This document shows positions 8,462-17,521 of a stretch of DNA of 64,000 nt, piece after piece. Location: assembly GCF_019656655.1 (NCBI RefSeq), contig NZ_BPMV01000002.1, forward strand, positions 310,001 to 374,000. Direction: 5' to 3'. Numbering within the stretch: position 1 is the first letter of the stretch; each line of letters begins with the position of its first letter. The notes under the pieces are model-generated. The model saw nothing but the letters and a program-made list of their open reading frames with translations. It ran no database searches and was not told where the DNA came from. Origin of the DNA: Tsukamurella sp. TY48. GTDB lineage: Bacteria; Actinomycetota; Actinomycetes; Mycobacteriales; Mycobacteriaceae. The position numbers and the translations under genes were made by a program.

Positions 8462-9604
8462 CTACGGCGCCGGGTCGACGTACTGGGTGAAGCCGTAGCG
8501 TTCGTGCGGGCCGATGGCCCCGAACTCGAACAGGCCCTCCCCCTCCTCGGTACTCCCGTCCGGATGCCGGACGGTGCAGGACGCGAGGTACTCGATCGGG
8601 ACCAGCATCGTCAGGTTCGGATCGAGCTCGGAGACGCGGAACCGGCGCCCCTCCACCTTCTGATCGCCCTGCCACATCCCGTGCCGCCAGTCCTGGTCGA
8701 GGCCGTAGCCGGTGCCGAAACCGAAGTGGTTGGCGGTGCGGATGCGCACGTCCACCTCGGTGCGCGCACCGTCGGCGGTGGTGAAGACGAGCCGGGCGGC
8801 CGATGCCTGCCGGGTGCCGCTGACGAAGTCGATCTCGTGCGCCACGTGACCGAGCCATCGCGGCTCGCTCCCGTCGTGCGGGATCCACGTGGCGTCCTCG
8901 ACGACCGGCCTCCCGTGCACGTCCTCCTGCAGGACGACGCAGACGGTGGCCTCGGCGATGGTGAGCACCGAGTAGATCCAGAAGAAGTTGCCGGCCTCGG
9001 TGACGCGTCTGCCGGGCGGCTCCGCCTCGCCGACGGGACGCACGCCCCACGACCGGTCGCGGTTCCCGCGCCAGGTGCTCGCGTCGAACCGCTGCCCGTC
9101 CACGGTGAGTGCGCCCGCCCACGTGCCGACCTGGACGAATCGCTGGGTGTCGAAGGTGACCCGCTCCAGCTGGCGATGGAAGTGCCGGGGTTCGAGGTGC
9201 GCGGGACCGGTCGCGGTGAAGGTCAGATCGAAGGACAGGTCGTGATCCTCGCCGGGGTCGAGCTCCACCCGCAGCCGGGACAGACCGTCGATCACGGTGA
9301 GCCGCAGCGGCCCGACGACGGTGTCGGTGCGGTCGGCACCGAGCGCCTTCGAGGCGCGGAAGACGATCTGATCGTCGCCGTGCCGTGCGACGGCGAAGCA
9401 GTCGATCACGCCCAGATTCGGATAGACCCCGAGACCGAGAACCAGGAAGGGATCGTCGGCGGTTCCGTTGTGGGCGTTGAAGTAGTACCGGTCGTAGAAG
9501 TTCCGGTCGGAGGTGGCGGGATGCCGGACCACCTCCGCGACCTGGTGGATCGGGTAGTCGTCGAAGGGCGACAGCGGCGAGCCGCTCTTCGGATCCGCCG
9601 TCAT
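8462..9604 (-). CDS. DUF7064-like beta-rich protein
   Basis: 380 residues from the ATG at 9604, which overlaps the stop of the upstream phosphotransferase gene (ATGA). Features: NFYDRYYFNAHN near residue 30, GNRDRSWGVRP near 185, FFWIYSVL, GYGLDQDWRHGMWQG and a C-terminal ERYGFTQYVDP. These fit the beta-rich, lipocalin-like proteins commonly encoded beside acyl-CoA-associated phosphotransferases in actinobacteria; I recall the name DUF7064 but not a function. The same frame stays open far upstream because of high GC, but the ATGA junction fixes the start. Confidence 0.7.
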   Translation of the reverse strand: MTADPKSGSPLSPFDDYPIHQVAEVVRHPATSDRNFYDRYYFNAHNGTADDPFLVLGLGVYPNLGVIDCFAVARHGDDQIVFRASKALGADRTDTVVGPLRLTVIDGLSRLRVELDPGEDHDLSFDLTFTATGPAHLEPRHFHRQLERVTFDTQRFVQVGTWAGALTVDGQRFDASTWRGNRDRSWGVRPVGEAEPPGRRVTEAGNFFWIYSVLTIAEATVCVVLQEDVHGRPVVEDATWIPHDGSEPRWLGHVAHEIDFVSGTRQASAARLVFTTADGARTEVDVRIRTANHFGFGTGYGLDQDWRHGMWQGDQKVEGRRFRVSELDPNLTMLVPIEYLASCTVRHPDGSTEEGEGLFEFGAIGPHERYGFTQYVDPAP

Positions 9605-10713
9605 CCGACGGACTCCCAGTACGTGCCGTCGATCATCTTCTCGATGCTCGCGCGGTGCAGGATCATGTCGTCGGGATTCTCGGCGGGCGCCGCCGCACCG
9701 AAATCGATGGCGCGGGTCTGGATCCGGTACATGATCACGCCGTGCACGATGGCCGCGTAAGCGGTGTAGAAGTCCATCTCGCGCGGGGTATGGCCGGTGG
9801 TCTGCGCGTACCGTTGCTCGACATCGCTGCGGCGCAAGAAGTCCGGGAGGCCCGGTAGGCCGGCCAGCTCGGCGAGGTCCTGGAAGAACCGGTGCAGGTA
9901 CACGAACCAGCCCAGGTCCAGTTCCGGCGGGCCGATGGTGGCCATCTCCCAATCGAGCACGGCGATCGGCGTGTCCTCCGCGTAGATCAGGTTGCCGATG
10001 CGGGCGTCGCCCCAGTTGAGGACCGCGTCGTCGTGCGCCGGGAGGTGCTCGGCCGCCCACACCAGTGCACGGTCCAGGATCGGCGCCCGACGGTGGCCGT
10101 CGGCGGCCCAGTCGTAGAACTCGCCGAGGCGCCGCAGGTGTGCGGCCAGCGCGCTCTCCCCCGGCTTCTGTCCGGGCATCGGAAGCGGCGCCGCGGGCAC
10201 CGGGACCGCGTGGATCGCGGCGATCACGTCCACGGAGGCGTCGCGCAAGGCCGCGCGGTCGGCGGTGGTCGCCTCGGGCCGCCAGGCGCCGAAGGTGTAC
10301 GGCATCACGTCGGGCGGGACCTCGCCGTCGATCCGTTCCATCACCAGGAACGGCGCGCCCAGGATGGCCGGGTCCTCCTCGACCCACAGACACGACGGTG
10401 CGGGAACGCCGTGGTCGGCGGCGTGCCGCATCACGGCGAACTGCGCCGGCAGGTCGTAGCTGGGGAAGACCGGGTCGGATTCGGCGCGGGGCGCCACCCG
10501 GATCACCAGGCGACGCTCCTCGCCGCCGAGGCGGACGGTGCCGAGCAGCGTCTCGCTGGACATGCCGTTGCCCTCGGGGAGCTGCAGGTCCACGATGCGG
10601 GCGCCGGGTTCCCGGGCGTCGAACCAGGCCGCGAGCTGTTGCTGGACCTCCTCCGGTCGCCGCTGGGAGGAAGCCGGGCGGGCCTGCTCGGCGAAGGTCT
10701 CGGACTCGGTCAT
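9601..10713 (-). CDS. Phosphotransferase (APH/ChoK-like kinase) family protein
   Basis: 370 residues with an aminoglycoside-phosphotransferase fold: a kinase-like N lobe with a possible Lys/Arg strand (RRLVIRVAP), hinge FLVMERIDGEVPPDV, catalytic loop LNWGDARIGNLIY (W-G-D-x4-N in place of the usual H-G-D) and metal loop VLDWEMATIGPPELDLGW. Members of this acyl-CoA-dehydrogenase-like phosphotransferase group occur near lipid-degradation genes; the substrate is unknown. Translationally coupled to the DUF7064-like gene downstream. Replacement of the Brenner-motif His by Trp is common in this subgroup. Confidence 0.85.
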   Translation of the reverse strand: MTESETFAEQARPASSQRRPEEVQQQLAAWFDAREPGARIVDLQLPEGNGMSSETLLGTVRLGGEERRLVIRVAPRAESDPVFPSYDLPAQFAVMRHAADHGVPAPSCLWVEEDPAILGAPFLVMERIDGEVPPDVMPYTFGAWRPEATTADRAALRDASVDVIAAIHAVPVPAAPLPMPGQKPGESALAAHLRRLGEFYDWAADGHRRAPILDRALVWAAEHLPAHDDAVLNWGDARIGNLIYAEDTPIAVLDWEMATIGPPELDLGWFVYLHRFFQDLAELAGLPGLPDFLRRSDVEQRYAQTTGHTPREMDFYTAYAAIVHGVIMYRIQTRAIDFGAAAPAENPDDMILHRASIEKMIDGTYWESVG

Positions 10714-10820
10714 GCCGGTCAGGGTAGGCCCGTGAGCACTTTGCTAGAACATGTTTCACCGAATCGTCGGGGGGTCGCCCGTGTCGACCGTCCGCGCGAA
10801 CGGGCCTACCCTTGATCCTC

Positions 10821-11600
10821 ATGACCTCCGTGGCAACCCTCGCCCGACGCGCCACCGCGGGGCCCGCGCAGGGCTTCGCGGTGTGGTCCGCGGCATGGCT
10901 GGCCGGGTCCGCCGGCACCGACGACGTGCTCACGGCGCTCGCCGAGTGGGCACCTGTGCAGTCCGTGGTCGACGGTGATCTGCCGGATCTGCTGGCCGAA
11001 CTGCGCGCACTCGATCCGCACACCGTCCGGCTGCTGCTCCCGGCCCCCGGCGACGCCCGCGGTCTCCCCGCGGGCACCGACCTGGAGGACGCGGCGATGG
11101 CCCGGGGCGAGGTGGTGTTGTTCGACGGCGCCACCGCGACCATCGCGCTGGTGCCCACGCCCGAGGCCGGCGACGTGATGCGCTGGCAGGCCTTCCTGCA
11201 CGAACCGCCGCTGGTCAACCCCGATCCGATCGCCCTCGGTGCGGCCGAACACTCGCTGCGTGACGCGGTGCGCGAGGCCCCGTCGGCGCTGGCGAGCCTG
11301 CCCCCGGCGCCGGACGCGTCATCCGATCCGCGACGGCTGGTGATGGATCTGACCCGGTACCTCGGCGCACATCGTCTGCCGCACGGCGCCTCGGAGCGGG
11401 CGCACCGGGTGCTCGACAGTGCGGGGATGGTGGAGGCGATCCTGCTGGTGGCGGGTGCCGAGAATCCGTACGCCGGACTCACCCTGGCCTCCGCGCAGGG
11501 CGGCGACGCCGCCTACCGGGACCTGTGGCGCACCGTCCGCGCCGCCCGCGTCGCCGCCGTCAATGCGGTGTGCCGCGAGGAACTGCGGACCTCGTTCTGA
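10821..11600 (+). CDS. Conserved actinobacterial protein, Rv1486c-like
   Basis: 259 residues from the ATG at 10821 (a TTG nine bases upstream is less likely). The protein is Ala/Leu-rich and soluble-looking, with no recognised domain. In M. tuberculosis a conserved hypothetical gene (Rv1486c) sits in the same place, convergent with hemH, and I assign orthology on position and length rather than alignment. The last residues EELRTSF end at a TGA that is part of an inverted repeat spanning to the hemH stop codon. Confidence 0.7.
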   Translation: MTSVATLARRATAGPAQGFAVWSAAWLAGSAGTDDVLTALAEWAPVQSVVDGDLPDLLAELRALDPHTVRLLLPAPGDARGLPAGTDLEDAAMARGEVVLFDGATATIALVPTPEAGDVMRWQAFLHEPPLVNPDPIALGAAEHSLRDAVREAPSALASLPPAPDASSDPRRLVMDLTRYLGAHRLPHGASERAHRVLDSAGMVEAILLVAGAENPYAGLTLASAQGGDAAYRDLWRTVRAARVAAVNAVCREELRTSF

Positions 11601-11664
11601 AACCGGCGTCCCACCGGGTCATGATCGACATGTCGCACCCTGAGCTGGATGCGGCCCGGTTTCA
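11598..11664. terminator. Inverted repeat across two convergent stop codons, possible bidirectional terminator
   Basis: TGAAACCGG at 11598-11606 is matched perfectly by its reverse complement CCGGTTTCA at 11656-11664. Each arm contains a stop codon, that of the Rv1486c-like gene on the left and that of hemH on the right. The loop of 49 bases is long and there is no U-tract, so termination is only a possibility. It could instead be chance at symmetrical gene ends. Confidence 0.3.
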
Positions 11665-12675
11665 GGTGCGGGTGGGCCGCCGGACCGCCGGGCAGCAGCC
11701 GACCACGCACGGCGCACCGTCGACACTGACACCGAGCCCCGCCGACCGGCCGGCGATCGCGTCCTCGACGAGCGCCACCACCATCTGCGCGAACCGCGGA
11801 TCCTGACCGCAGGTGGCGGCGCGGGCGAAGGGCATGCCCAACTCCCCCGCCAGATCCTTGGCCTCGGTGTCCAGGTCCCAGATCACCTCGAGGTGGTCGG
11901 AGACGAAACCGATCGGCACCACGGCCACACCGGGAACCCGCTCGTCCCACAGGGATTGGATGTGATCGCAGATGTCCGGTTCGAGCCACGGCACCTGCGG
12001 CGGGCCCGACCGGGACTGCCAGACCACGTCGTAGTCGCCGGTGCCGATCCGGGCGGCGACGTTGTCAGCGGCGTCGCGCACCTGCCGCGAGTACAGGTTC
12101 GTCACGCCGGGCGGACCGGCCGCCTCGTCCGCGGCGTCCGGGATCGAATGCGCCGTGAACACCAGCCGCGAACCGGAAGGCACCTCCGCGAGCGCGGCGC
12201 TCGCGGCATCGGCGAAGCAGTCCAGGAACAGTTCGTGATCGGAGAACTGCGGCAGCTTGGTCAGCTGCGGAGCGTCCTCGACCGCGGCGCGCGCCCGGGC
12301 GATGTCCTCGTCGTACTGCCGGCAACCCGAGAAACCGCCCCACGCGGAGGTCGCGAAGACCAATGCGCGCCGCACCCCGTCGGCCTTCATCTGCGCGACG
12401 GTGTCCTCGACCATCGGGTGCCAGTTCCGGTTCCCGAAGTAGACCGGCAACTCCAAGCCGCGGTCGGCGAGCACCCCCTCGACGGCGGTGATCAGCTCCC
12501 GGTTCTGGGCGTTGATCGGCGAAACGCCGCCGAACCGCAGGTAGTGCTGCTCGACGGCGTCCAGGCGCTCAGGAGGTACGCCCCGACCCCGCGTGACGTT
12601 CTCGAGGAACGGTCGCACGTGGTCGGGGTGCTCGGGCCCCCCGAAGGAGAGCACGAGCAGGGCGTCGTAACTCAC
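11662..12675 (-). CDS. hemH: Ferrochelatase HemH
   Basis: 337 residues from a GTG at 12675 that overlaps the inhA stop (GTGA). The enzyme inserts iron into the tetrapyrrole ring in haem synthesis, in actinobacteria by the coproporphyrin route. Catalytic His176 is in FTAHSIPDA and Glu263 in [11 protein letters not shown]. Cys118 (SGCRQYDED) and the C-terminal Cys323/327/328 ([10 protein letters not shown]) fit the [2Fe-2S] ligands known from actinobacterial ferrochelatases. Last gene of the fabG1-inhA-hemH operon, as in M. tuberculosis. Confidence 0.96.
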   Translation of the reverse strand: MSYDALLVLSFGGPEHPDHVRPFLENVTRGRGVPPERLDAVEQHYLRFGGVSPINAQNRELITAVEGVLADRGLELPVYFGNRNWHPMVEDTVAQMKADGVRRALVFATSAWGGFSGCRQYDEDIARARAAVEDAPQLTKLPQFSDHELFLDCFADAASAALAEVPSGSRLVFTAHSIPDAADEAAGPPGVTNLYSRQVRDAADNVAARIGTGDYDVVWQSRSGPPQVPWLEPDICDHIQSLWDERVPGVAVVPIGFVSDHLEVIWDLDTEAKDLAGELGMPFARAATCGQDPRFAQMVVALVEDAIAGRSAGLGVSVDGAPCVVGCCPAVRRPTRT

Positions 12676-13511
12676 TGCTGGTTGATGAAGTCCTCGGGGA
12701 ACCAGGTGTTGTGGCTGGCGCCGCCGTCGACGTAGACGATCGAACCGGTGGTGCCGGGCAGCCAGTCGGACAGCAGCGCACACACGCTCTTGCCCACGAC
12801 CTCCGGGTCGTCGACGTTCCAGCCGATGGGCGAGGCGCCGTCCCAGTAGGTGTTGAGCATGTTGAGCTTCTTGGCGTCATCGGTCGCGGTGCCCGAGATC
12901 GCCTTCGCCGCGAGGGTCTTGATCGGGCCGGCGGCCACCAGGTTCGAGCGGATCTTCTTGGCGTAGCCCACCTCGCGGGCCACGTAGCGGTTCACCGACT
13001 CCAGGGCCGCCTTCTGCACGCCCATCCAGTTGTAGTCGGGCAGCGCGGTGCGCGGATCGAAGTCCATGCCCACGATGGAGCCGCCCTCGTTCATCACGGG
13101 GAGCACGGCGCGGGCCAGCGAGGCGTAGCTCCAGGCCGAGATCTCGAAGGACTTCGCCACGTCGGGACCGGGGCCCTCGAGGAAGGGCAGCGCGTCCGGG
13201 CCCATCAGGGTGCGGGGCGCGAAGGCGATCGAGTGCAGCACACCGTCGATGCCCTCGGGCGCGAGCTCGCGGATCTTGTCGGCCAGGACGCCGAGGTACT
13301 CCTCGTCGGTCACGTCGAGCGGGATGGCCGGGGGCACCTCCTGCGGCAGGCGCTTGGCGATCCGGTCGATCAGGCGGAGCCGGTCCGGGATGCCGGTGAT
13401 GATCACCTTGGCGCCCTGCTCCTGGGCCACCTTGGCGGCCGAGAAGGCGATGGAGGCATCGGTGATGATGCCGGTGATGAGGATGGTCTTGCCTGCGAGC
13501 AGTCCGGTCAC
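12672..13511 (-). CDS. inhA: Enoyl-ACP reductase InhA (FAS-II, mycolic acid synthesis)
   Basis: 279 residues. NADH-dependent reduction of trans-2-enoyl-ACP in the FAS-II system that elongates meromycolate chains. The N terminus [20 protein letters not shown] matches mycobacterial InhA nearly residue by residue. Tyr160 and Lys167 ([13 protein letters not shown]) are the catalytic pair. Ser94 (VLHSIAF), the site altered in isoniazid-resistant mycobacteria, is present as the susceptible-type serine. [10 protein letters not shown] and [10 protein letters not shown] are further family blocks. It follows fabG1 after 66 bases and overlaps hemH by four. Confidence 0.97.
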   Translation of the reverse strand: MTGLLAGKTILITGIITDASIAFSAAKVAQEQGAKVIITGIPDRLRLIDRIAKRLPQEVPPAIPLDVTDEEYLGVLADKIRELAPEGIDGVLHSIAFAPRTLMGPDALPFLEGPGPDVAKSFEISAWSYASLARAVLPVMNEGGSIVGMDFDPRTALPDYNWMGVQKAALESVNRYVAREVGYAKKIRSNLVAAGPIKTLAAKAISGTATDDAKKLNMLNTYWDGASPIGWNVDDPEVVGKSVCALLSDWLPGTTGSIVYVDGGASHNTWFPEDFINQQ

Positions 13512-13577
13512 GGACGTGCCTCCTTCTGGGGTTGGCTGGTGCGACGGTGCGGTGTCGGCTTGTGGCCGGAGCGGGGC

Positions 13578-14378
<801 letters not shown>

Positions 14379-15362
14379 TCAGGGCAGGCGACGGTTCATG
14401 CCCACGGCCGCCGCGGCGCCCGCCAGGATGATCAGGGTGCCCCACAGCATCCAGATGCGGGAGTTGTCGCCCTTCTGCATCTCCCAGCCGATCTCGTCGC
14501 GCAGGCTCCCGTAGGCCTCGTTGAGGTCGCTCAACGACGACGCCGCGAAGAACTGGCCACCCGAGAGCTCCGCGATCTTCTTGAGCGAGGCATCGTCCAC
14601 GGGCACCGGGATGTTCTGTCCGCCGATGTTCACGCTGCCGCTGGTGGTGCCGAAGGAGATGGTGGAGATGGGGATCCCCTCCTCCTTCGCCTTACGGGCG
14701 GCGGTGAACCCGCCGCGCGGATCGTCGAGATCGGTGGGCACCGTCTGCTTGCCGTCGGACTCCAGGATGATCCGTGCGGGCGGCGAGTTGTCCTTGCCGC
14801 CCAGCACGTCCCGGATGTTCTTGATCGACTGGATCGAGGTGTAGATGCCCTCGCCGGTGGCCGTGCGCTGCGCCAGTTCGAGCTTGTCGACGGCATTGAG
14901 CGCCAGGCTGCGGTCGGGGGTCGGCGAGACCAGCAGCGAGGCCGTGCCCGCGAAGGAGACGATGCCCAGGTTCACACCGTTCGGCAGTTCGGTGACGAAC
15001 TTCTTCGCCGCCTCCTTGGCCGCGGTCAGCCGGTCCGGCTCCACGTCCTTGGCCTCCATGGACAGCGAGACGTCGATGGCGAGCACCACGGTGGCGCGGT
15101 TGCGCGGGACCTTCCGCATCGCCTGCGGGCCGGACAGCGCGACCATGAGCAGCACCAGGCCGATGGCCAGCAGCGCGATCGGCAGGTGCTTCCACCGGTT
15201 CTTCGTGGGCGGCGCCACCGAATCGAGCACCGAGGTGTTGGCGAACTTCAGGGTCCGCTTCTGCCGTCGCTTCTCGTTGTAGACGTACCCGGCGAGCAGT
15301 GCGGCGACGACGAGGATGCCGAGCAGCCAGATCGGGTCGGCGAGCGAGGTGAGACCGCCCAT
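14379..15362 (-). CDS. BatA-like VWA-domain membrane protein (Rv1481-like)
   Basis: 327 residues. Two N-terminal membrane helices (about 10-27 and 60-77) and one at the C terminus (about 307-322) flank a von Willebrand A domain. Its MIDAS motif is intact: D97-V-S99-L-S101, with a threonine in GEGIYTS and an aspartate in ILESDG. BatA/Rv1481-type proteins work with MoxR ATPases and DUF58 proteins in envelope protein assembly or stress responses; the exact clients are unknown. The stop-to-start distance from the DUF58 gene is zero bases. Confidence 0.92.
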   Translation of the reverse strand: MGGLTSLADPIWLLGILVVAALLAGYVYNEKRRQKRTLKFANTSVLDSVAPPTKNRWKHLPIALLAIGLVLLMVALSGPQAMRKVPRNRATVVLAIDVSLSMEAKDVEPDRLTAAKEAAKKFVTELPNGVNLGIVSFAGTASLLVSPTPDRSLALNAVDKLELAQRTATGEGIYTSIQSIKNIRDVLGGKDNSPPARIILESDGKQTVPTDLDDPRGGFTAARKAKEEGIPISTISFGTTSGSVNIGGQNIPVPVDDASLKKIAELSGGQFFAASSLSDLNEAYGSLRDEIGWEMQKGDNSRIWMLWGTLIILAGAAAAVGMNRRLP

Positions 15363-16295
15363 CTACGAAGCACCAGCCAATCCACGTCGGCGCGCGGCGA
15401 CGAACCGCACGATGTCGGCGAGCCAGTCCCGGTCGGTGCGCAGTTCGAGCACGGGGGCCCCGACGCCGCGGAGCGTGCGGGCCACCTGCTGCCGGTGCTT
15501 CTGCGCCGCATCGGCGAAGCGGGACTGCAGCTCGGGGGTCACGGTGAGTTCGCGGACCGCGCCGGTCTCGGCGTCGCGGAGCGCGATCTCGCCGACCGCG
15601 GGCAGCTCGACGTCGCGCGGATCGAGGACCTCGACGGCCAGCACCTCGTGCTTGGCGGCCAGTCCCCGCAGCTCGCGGACGTAGTCGATGTCGCCGAGGA
15701 AGTCGCTGATCACCACGACCAGGCCGCGGGGTTGTTCGGGCCGCCGCAGCGAGTCCAGCGCCCCGCGCAGATCGCCGCGCGTGCCCTCGGTGGCGCGCGG
15801 CGCACCCGCGATGGTGCGCAGCACGAGCTGCCGGTGCGCCCGTCCCGCTCGCGGCTGCACGCGCAGCATGGTGGTGCCGTTGGTGACGATGCAGCCGACG
15901 CGGTTCGCGGCACCGGCCACGAGGTGGGTGACGGCCGCCGACGCGGCGACGGCGAGATCGCGCTTCGTGCCGCCGACCGAGCCGAAGTCCATCGACGCCG
16001 ACAGGTCGACCACGATCCAGGTCTGCAGTTCGCGGTCGGCGATCATCTGCCGCACGTGCGGGTGCGTGGTGCGTGCGGTCACGGACCAGTCCATGAGCCG
16101 CACGTCGTCGCCCGGGGTGTACGGGCGTGATTCACCGGGCTCGGAACCGGGACCCGGCAGCAGGCCCTGGTGGTCGCCCTTGAGCACACCGTCGAGACGG
16201 CGACGGACCAGCAGTTCGAGCGTCTTGAGCGACGCCTGCATGCGGGCCTCGTCGACCTCGCCTCCGGCGAAACTCGGGAGCGGGCTGGCGGACAC
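15363..16295 (-). CDS. DUF58 domain protein (Rv1480-like)
   Basis: 310 residues, soluble. The DUF58 signature RPYTPGDDVRLMDWSVTAR is near residues 57-75, followed by a VWA-like MIDAS (VVDLSASMDFG, about 94-104). DUF58 proteins are encoded with MoxR AAA+ ATPases and VWA proteins as a chaperone-like system. Gene order moxR, DUF58, VWA is exactly kept, with three bases to moxR and none to the VWA gene. Confidence 0.92.
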   Translation of the reverse strand: MSASPLPSFAGGEVDEARMQASLKTLELLVRRRLDGVLKGDHQGLLPGPGSEPGESRPYTPGDDVRLMDWSVTARTTHPHVRQMIADRELQTWIVVDLSASMDFGSVGGTKRDLAVAASAAVTHLVAGAANRVGCIVTNGTTMLRVQPRAGRAHRQLVLRTIAGAPRATEGTRGDLRGALDSLRRPEQPRGLVVVISDFLGDIDYVRELRGLAAKHEVLAVEVLDPRDVELPAVGEIALRDAETGAVRELTVTPELQSRFADAAQKHRQQVARTLRGVGAPVLELRTDRDWLADIVRFVAARRRGLAGAS

Positions 16296-16298
16296 CGA

Positions 16299-17396
16299 TC
16301 AGCCCTGCGACTGCGTCGCCTGCTGCGGCGCGGCCTGCTGGTGCGCCGTCTGCTGGACCGGGGGCTGCTGCGGGTAGGCCGGCGCCTGCTGGGGCACCGA
16401 CTGGCCCACGACCTGCGGCAGCGCGATGGTCTGCAGCACCCGGGTGATGGCCTGATCGGCGGTCACTTCGTCGGCCAGGGCGTCGTAGCTCATCACGAGG
16501 CGGTGGCGTAGCACGTCGGGGATGATCTCGACCACGTCCTGCGGGACGACGTAGTCGCGGCCGCGGAGCAGGGCGAGCGCGCGGGCCGCGGCGACGATGC
16601 CGAGGGTGGCGCGCGGCGAGGCGCCGTAGGTGATCCACGAGGCCACATCGTCCAGGCCGTACTCGCGCGGGGTGCGGGTCGCGGCGATCACCCGGACCAC
16701 GTAGTCGACCAGCGCGTGGTGCACGAAGACCTCGCTGGCGGCGCGCTGCAGGCGGATGATCGTGGCGGGATCGAGTACCTGGGAGGCGGTGGGCGGCGTG
16801 GTGCCCATGCGGTAGACGATCTCCCGCTCCTCCTCCACCGAGGGGTAGCCGACGACCACCTTGAACAGGAAGCGGTCGCGCTGCGCCTCGGGCAGCGGGT
16901 ACACGCCCTCGTTCTCGATCGGGTTCTGGGTCGCGAGCACCAGGAACGGGTCGGGCATCGGGAAGGTCTCGCCGCCGATGGACACCTTGCGCTCGGCCAT
17001 CACCTCGAGCAGGGCCGACTGCACCTTGGCCGGTGCGCGGTTGATCTCGTCGGCCAGCAGGAAGTTCGCCTTCACCGGTCCGATCTCGGTGTCGAACTGT
17101 TCCTTGCCCTGGCGGTAGATGCGGGTACCGACGAGGTCGGAGGGCACGAGGTCCGGCGTGAACTGGATGCGGGAGAAGGAGCCGCCCACGACGGTCGCGA
17201 AGGTCTCCACGGCCAGCGTCTTGGCCACACCGGGCACGCCCTCGAGCAGCACGTGTCCCTTGGCGAGCATGCCCACCAGGATCCGCTCGACGAGCTGGTC
17301 CTGGCCCACGATCACACGCTTGACCTCGTAGACAGCCCGCTCCAGCAGCTTGACCTCGTCGCTCGTCGCGGTGCCCTGCCCCTGAGAGTGAGTCAC
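16299..17396 (-). CDS. moxR1: MoxR-family AAA+ ATPase
   Basis: 365 residues. The AAA+ core has Walker A GVPGVAKT (53-60), Walker B LLADEIN (113-119), sensor LATQNPIENEGVYPLPEAQ with the arginine-finger region DRFLF, and a C-terminal lid (YGASPRATLGIVAAARALAL). The family uses ATP to remodel or assemble proteins together with DUF58 and VWA partners. Odd: the last 40 residues form a Gln/Pro/Ala-rich low-complexity tail (repeated PQQ and QQA units), probably disordered. It is the first gene of the MoxR-DUF58-VWA run and follows the RipA-like gene by 125 bases. Confidence 0.95.
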   Translation of the reverse strand: MTHSQGQGTATSDEVKLLERAVYEVKRVIVGQDQLVERILVGMLAKGHVLLEGVPGVAKTLAVETFATVVGGSFSRIQFTPDLVPSDLVGTRIYRQGKEQFDTEIGPVKANFLLADEINRAPAKVQSALLEVMAERKVSIGGETFPMPDPFLVLATQNPIENEGVYPLPEAQRDRFLFKVVVGYPSVEEEREIVYRMGTTPPTASQVLDPATIIRLQRAASEVFVHHALVDYVVRVIAATRTPREYGLDDVASWITYGASPRATLGIVAAARALALLRGRDYVVPQDVVEIIPDVLRHRLVMSYDALADEVTADQAITRVLQTIALPQVVGQSVPQQAPAYPQQPPVQQTAHQQAAPQQATQSQG

Positions 17397-17521
17397 GCAA
17401 GTCCCCTTCGTCGTCTCGTCCCCCGGCCCGGTTCCGGACCTTCTCGACAGCCCGCCGCCGGGCCCGTCACCCGAGGGTACTGAATGCCCGCCCGGATCCG
17501 GCGGGACCGGCGCGTCGCGCG

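Noticed and set aside
9605-11482. Upstream extension of the DUF7064-like frame to 1006 residues
   Set aside because: The extra part overlaps the phosphotransferase gene in another frame and is low-complexity Arg/Gly/Pro-rich; the ATGA junction at 9601-9604 is a proper start.
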